60,000 bases of DNA from Tubulanus polymorphus (lineage: Eukaryota > Nemertea > Palaeonemertea > Tubulaniformes > Tubulanidae): NCBI RefSeq assembly GCF_964204645.1, contig NC_134026.1, forward strand, positions 16,388,650 to 16,448,649, written 5' to 3'. Position numbers and translations under genes: made by a program. A model generated the notes under the pieces. It saw only the letters and a list, made by a program, of their open reading frames with translations. It had not been told where the DNA came from and searched no databases. Below are positions 55,281 to 60,000 of this stretch, in pieces; position 1 is the stretch's first letter, and every line of letters begins with the position of its first letter.

Positions 55281-55824
55281 AATTATTTCAATCACACTTT
55301 ACTAACACTTTTAATGTTTAAAAATCTAACTCATACAAATATAAATATTGAAATAATGTTTAAAATATATCTATATATCTATTCTATAAGAGCTCACACT
55401 TTTATATTGAATAATCTGTCAATTTAAATGTTATTCATATATATAAATATTTTAAGAGTAATAGGGGTTTAGTTGGTTTAGGTTAAAGGTTGAATGGTCG
55501 AGTTCATTAAAAAACAAATATTAAAAGTAATTTAAAACTATAATATATTTTCATAGCCGTGTGTATTTCAGTTGAATAATAGAATAATTATTATTATTAA
55601 AATATATTTGATTATATGAATTTGTGTATTGTAAATAAATCAATTGGTCGCGGAGCGGAGCGGTAAAATTTAAATTATTAATATCTTAGAATAAATATTT
55701 AGTCATAATATAAAATGCACACGGCTATGAAAATATATTATAGTTTTAAATTACTTTTAATATTTGTTTTTTAATGGGCTCGACCGTTCGACCTTTGGCT
55801 TGAACCAACTAAACCCCTATTACT
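55281..55824. repeat. Right TIR of element B, with terminal palindrome
   Basis: It is the reverse complement of 40775-41346 apart from a few substitutions and a ~27-bp shorter GC-rich loop (GGTCGCGGAGCGGAGCGG). The palindrome lies at about 55455-55824. Confidence 0.9.
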
Positions 55825-55830
55825 GATACA
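55825..55830. repeat. Target-site duplication GATACA (right)
   Basis: Exact repeat of 40769-40774 directly outside the right tip. Confidence 0.9.
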
Positions 55831-57902
55831 CTCATCTTCACGTGGTACGGATATTACGTCAATTCATCAACACAGTGACAATGACGTTAGGATTCCTTCT
55901 TGCCTTTCAATATCTACGTTTTAGCAATCCTTCTGTATAGTGAGACTTGATGTAACATTCAATACTTTGATTCGACTGCCCGTCCATGTACCAAGACTTG
56001 TATCAGACATGTTATACCATCACTATCTGATCTAGATACATGACCTCCTCTCAAGCTAAGTTGAAATAGACAGTAGCCTATAAGCCAACTATTCAACACG
56101 CTAAATTCAAAAGAAAGTTCATAAATCGACCGATTCGAACAACAAATTCCAGTTTTAAAACGACATTTTTCACCAGGAAGCCAATTCACCGTTTCTCGAT
56201 ATCGGGGACCCGTTTTTTGTATCCACAAATAACAAGAGTTGATACCCTTGGTAGGCCAACCATCAGTAAGATACTTTGATACGATATTTTTCAGTGAAAT
56301 AACGACATGTATACCAGTTAGGCAGCCAACCTTTATACCATTCACTAATGACGTGCAAATTGGACTCACCCCAATCGAATTCGGTAAGTAACATTATAGA
56401 ACAAATTCAAAACTTAGAAATTAGAAATACATGTAATATCTAAAAATACTCCATCTATATGTTGACGAATTGATGTTATAATAGCAGTGTCGTGCCGCCC
56501 TAAACATCGTAGTTGGCTGATGTTTTATCATTGTGATAATTGTGGCGCGCTCTTGCCGTTATGGATAAGGGGCAGCTGATTTGGTTCTGCAAAAATTATA
56601 GATGGAGCTGGGGACTACGATTCGGCCAAATTAAATTCATAATGATCCATTACATTCAATGAATAGAATATAATGCGTTGTCAATTACAAACAACACCAA
56701 CCGGAAATCTATTACTTAATCCAATAGATGGTGACAGTGTAACATCGTACTAGCGCGTAAAAACAAACAGTAAACAATCATCATACAATTTCGCACAAAC
56801 ATTTACATCACATTACATAAACAACTACACAGCACACAAAACCGAAATAATTTGTTTTTGCGCGTTAAAAGTTTGTTTTTGCGTGATAATATTTGTGTGC
56901 ACGTTATCATGGAGGATGAAAAAATATTAATACGTCCCGAATCAGCCACCGTAGAGTTATAAACTCAAGATATAATAATTGATTATCAACTCGAACGTAG
57001 CGAGAGTTGCTATAGAATGGATTGGTATTTTGACAAACGACACATAATTCCTATCTCTTCTGAAGAAGACGGCAGCAGGTACACGTCTACTGATAGTCAC
57101 TAACTGACAACACTGTAGCCTTCAAATAGTGATCTGACGGACATTTGACTAGTTGTAAAGATAAATATATCAGACGAGGGCTGGAGGCTTTTCATGGGCT
57201 TGCAGGCTTGTAAGCCCATAGTGCTATCACACGGATTGATAACTTGCTTGGGGAGTCGATAACTTTCGTTAGAAACTTTCTTGGGCTCTGATCTGATATT
57301 TACACACTTTCAATGTAGTAATAGAATATAGGTTCCTTTCGTATATTGGCTATATCGGTTGTCGTTTTCATTGTTTTTTGATTTTGTTTAATCGCGTTCT
57401 TGATATTTCGCATACCAACCTTGGTAGAGCGTGCGTGACCAGTCTTGAAATTGGTATTCAAGCGCGGCATAGTACTGCCGACTATTCAATTCATTCTTTA
57501 TTGACACAACTAAAATTTAACTATAAAACTTACTTACGTTATTAGAAAATTCTTTTAATTTTCTTTTACTTTCATTGGGTGCTTGCGTTAGCGGCCATTT
57601 GACAAATCTCTGTATGGACATTAATATTTTTCAGTTTAAACATCTCAAACTTAAAAACTGCGGACCTAAAGTTTATCTTAAGAAATGCGCTCCTTGGTTT
57701 CACGTCATCACTGTTCTCAATTGTTGCGTTAAAAAAATCCAAGAATCACCGGCAAGTATCTGCATTTCATTTCCTTTAAAATGGTGTATAAATTAAGTTC
57801 ATTATTGAAATTATCGCAACGATGGGGACCTCGAGGAACCCCCACAAAATGGCGCCTAGATTGTATTTATTGTTGAGCAAATAAACTAAACTGTAACTAT
57901 CT
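55831..57902. other. Stretch without recognised gene
   Basis: An open frame at 55959-56369 (minus) shows no domain. A frame after the acceptor-like ATATTTTTCAG at about 57622-57634 reads KNCGPKVYLKKCAPWFHVIT and could be an exon, but I do not recognise it. Nothing else supported. Confidence 0.3.
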
Positions 57903-58172
57903 GGGGCCGGTTGCTCAAAAGTTGGTTAACTCCTAACGCGTCGTTAAATCACTTAAGATCGGTTGCTCAAAGTTCGGTTGCTCAAAAGTTATCGTGTCGT
58001 TAAATACCCTTAACCAGTCGTTAAATTTAAACAACCTCCTGTAGCGGTTGCACGATAAGTTCGGTTGCTCAAAAGTTATCGTGTCGTTAAATACCCTTAA
58101 CCAGTCGTTAAATTTAAACAACCTCCTGTAGCCACGTTAACTGCTCAACGTGACCGTTAACTTCAATAGAAA

Positions 58173-58287
58173 ATGGCGCGACAACTTTTTTTGGGTGAAC
58201 ATTATGATAATTTAGTTTTGAATCGTAGACAACGGCCAACTATACTCGAGCTTCAGCTGCCAGATGAGGAACTGCGAAAAAAATATC
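58173..58287 (+). pseudogene. HARBI1-like transposase, N-terminal part
   Basis: From the ATG the frame reads ARQLFLGEHYDNLVLNRRQR and then LPDEELRKKYR, the familiar start of Harbinger nucleases. It is cut at 58288 by the MITE. Confidence 0.55.
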
Positions 58288-59073
58288 GGCGCTATTGCAC
58301 TTTCGTACCCCCCTCCATAAAATTTTTATTTCAGCATATTTATTATCAGGGAAGTCTAGGGAGTCAAAATCAGTAACTTTTGACCCCAAAAACTTACTTT
58401 TTCTGGGATACAATCTTGTTATTTTGGGCCCTAAATCGCGTGTAAATTCGCCGATTCTCGACGTCAACAACGCCATATTGGATGTCAATCAAAGTTTCTA
58501 ACCCTCTACTGAAATGTCGACATTTGATACGTCAAAAACCGACGTCGAATTGATGTCACGTCACAACCAATTATCCTGGTCGAACTGTGCGACGTCAATC
58601 CGACGTAAGATAAATGTCATGTTACTAACATAACCAAACATCAACCAAAATCCGACGTTGTTTGTCGGTAATTTGCCAGCTGGGTCATGACATTAAAACT
58701 ATGCAAAACACCATGTTTTCAAACATAACCATCTCTGAAAATGACGCGTATGTTTGCATTATTTTCATACTTAGCTATTGATTTAAAGATGTTCTGATGA
58801 AGAAAAGTTATATGCCCAAAAACGAAATTTTGTCAATTCAATTCAATTAAATTTATTGAGATACATTTATTCAGATGTTTTTAGGTGGTAATTAGTGCGG
58901 AAACATGGCCGATCCGTCGGTTTGAATCGAGGAAATCGGCCCCAAATTATCAGAATTTTGGCTTGGAAAAAATTTTTGTCAAAAGTAATTTATTTTGACT
59001 CTACAGACCTCCCAGATTAATAATATACAGAAATAGAAATTTTTGGGAGGGGGTACGAAAGTGCAATAGCGCC
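58288..59073. mobile_element. MITE inserted in the Harbinger transposase gene
   Basis: Tips GGCGCTATTGCACTTTCGTA and its complement end at 58288 and 59073. Imperfect similarity continues about 150-180 bp inward (GTCAAAAT, ACTTTTGAC, GGGCC). The centre contains several GACGTCAAT-like motifs. No clear target duplication is seen. Confidence 0.7.
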
Positions 59074-59237
59074 CATTGTTGTTATTGACATATCTTGGAA
59101 AAGGTGAGTGAGTGTATAACCTTTGAGAAAATGCTTACTGAATTTTTGAAGCGACGGATTTTCATTGATTCGTAATTGACTGACGTGAAAATAGATACAC
59201 ACTTCCGGTAATGCAAGTGAGGCCTATAACGCGTATT

Positions 59238-59646
59238 GAAGATGGCTTGCAAAGGGAAACAAAAAGAAATCAAGCACGGAGTGCCCAAGAAATCGTCTTA
59301 GTATCGCTGCGCTTTCTAGCGAGTGGGGCATTTATGGCATTGATCGGGGATACATTTTAAGTTCAGAAGTCGACAGTATCTAGATGTCTTCAACGATTTT
59401 GTGAACTAATGACAAGTCAGTCAGGAGATAATGTCTAGATTTATTCGTTGGCCAATGACTGAGGAAGAGAAGAACAAGTCGAGGGATGGATTTTACCAGA
59501 TGGCTGGGTTTCCCAGAGTCATCGGAGTGGTTGATTGCACACATGTTCGAATCCAGTCACCCGGGGGCCCAAATGAACATACATATGTACATGCGAACAG
59601 AAAAAATTCCACAGTTTGAATGTGCAAGGAATATGTGATAGTACCC
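59238..59646 (+). pseudogene. HARBI1-like transposase, catalytic region, decayed
   Basis: The frame reads VLVSLRFLASGAFMALIGDT, then a stop, then VQKSTVSRCLQRFCEL, the helix-turn-helix-like region. After a frameshift near 59430 it continues FIRWPMTEEEK, FYQMAGFPRVIGVVDCTHVR and SPGGPNEHTYV, with the first catalytic Asp in VDCTH. Another one-base change near 59608 leads to HSLNVQGICD and a donor-like GTAAGTA at 59647. The later DDE residues lie outside the window or in other exons. Confidence 0.75.
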
Positions 59647-60000
59647 GTAAGTAAGCGGCCTCGTAATTAATATGTGGTAAAACTTACCGTTGCCCTGGCA
59701 GATTGAATGATGGGATTTGATATACTTATTTTTGAAATGAGTGGGCACTAGCACAGGCACTTGAATATGGGCTTTGATAATGGATAAATATTTAATAATT
59801 CACCAGCGATACGTTGTTTCTACTTTGATAATCCGCCATGTTTTATAATATTTTACCCATGATGCAACGCGCGCCCGTCGTTTAACTATACTATACAGAA
59901 AGGCAGAAAACGATCCTATCTCGGTAATGCTTAAGGTTGTTTTGGAAATTTACTAGGTCTGGTATATTTTGGATTACTGTGTATGTCATTTGTCAGGACA
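59647..60000. other. Window end, possible transposase intron
   Basis: No domain is recognised after the donor-like site. It may be intron or flanking DNA of the Harbinger element. Confidence 0.3.

Larger units (their letters stand above)
40775..55824. mobile_element. Polinton/Maverick-like element B (15,050 bp, both ends present)
   Basis: The ends AGTAATAGGGG and CCCCTATTACT are flanked by the perfect duplication GATACA. TIRs of about 545-572 bp differ by a few percent. Plus-strand genes from 41403 to 50173 and minus-strand genes from 53966 to 50384 converge on an iteron spacer. Compared with element A it lacks the capsid-like gene, the 286-residue gene and the membrane part of the coiled-coil protein, removed by two internal deletions. 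Polymerase, integrase, ATPase and HNH genes all carry lesions, so it cannot be autonomous. Confidence 0.95.
57903..59646 (+). mobile_element. PIF/Harbinger transposon, 5' portion, with nested MITE
   Basis: The tip GGGGCCGGTTGCTCAAAAG matches the usual Harbinger TIR type. An 87-bp tandem duplication follows (57975-58061 and 58062-58134, unit start CGGTTGCTCAAAAG). The transposase gene begins at 58173. The right end is not found before the window end. Confidence 0.65.

Noticed and set aside
55959-56369. 136-codon minus-strand frame as host gene
   Set aside because: No recognisable domain, splice context or repeat support; chance cannot be excluded.

Overview
The window is eukaryotic (animal) nuclear DNA made almost entirely of mobile elements and satellites. 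It contains metazoan-type CR1/L2, PIF/Harbinger and DDE transposons, fold-back MITEs, GT-AG introns, abundant tandem repeats and two large virus-like Polinton/Maverick DNA transposons. The mix resembles marine invertebrate genomes, but no phylum can be assigned. I see no rRNA gene, no convincing tRNA gene and no complete ordinary host gene.

Region by region: 1-4479 holds a fold-back MITE, a 52-bp satellite, a hAT-like MITE with ~265-bp terminal inverted repeats (TIRs) and a 1.2-kb minisatellite of ~43-45 bp units. 4480-20057 is Polinton-like element A, whose right end lies inside a second copy of the hAT-like MITE and whose left TIR is missing. 20058-28300 holds MITEs, a GC-rich promoter-like block, microsatellites, several satellites and one candidate host exon. 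28313-35015 is a decayed DDE transposase gene whose intron contains a nearly complete CR1/L2-type LINE. 35016-40768 is repeat-poor DNA with two more fold-back elements. 40775-55824 is Polinton-like element B, delimited exactly by the 6-bp target duplication GATACA. 55831-60000 is mostly featureless until a Harbinger transposase pseudogene that is itself split by a MITE.

Elements A and B belong to one family and lie head-to-head, DNA polymerase ends facing, 20.7 kb apart. Together they show the gene set: protein-primed family B DNA polymerase with N-terminal zinc fingers, chromodomain integrase, A32-type packaging ATPase, capsid-like and penton-like proteins, an HNH endonuclease, a zinc-finger protein with 8-residue repeats, a conserved 286-residue protein of unknown function, and about six small membrane proteins. 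The genes form two convergent blocks meeting at an iteron-rich spacer. Both copies are broken by stops, frameshifts and different deletions: A lacks the left TIR, the HNH gene and half of the penton-like gene; B lacks the capsid-like gene, the 286-residue gene and the C-terminus of the coiled-coil membrane protein.

The most interesting signals are architectural. Nearly every gene of both elements starts with a T-run, a short spacer and (A/T)TAAATG. Each intact terminus is itself a long palindrome ending in two inverted copies of the element tip. The integrase-side leader contains a GT-AG intron at the same place in both copies. None of this could be tested by alignment here; copy-to-copy comparison was done by eye.
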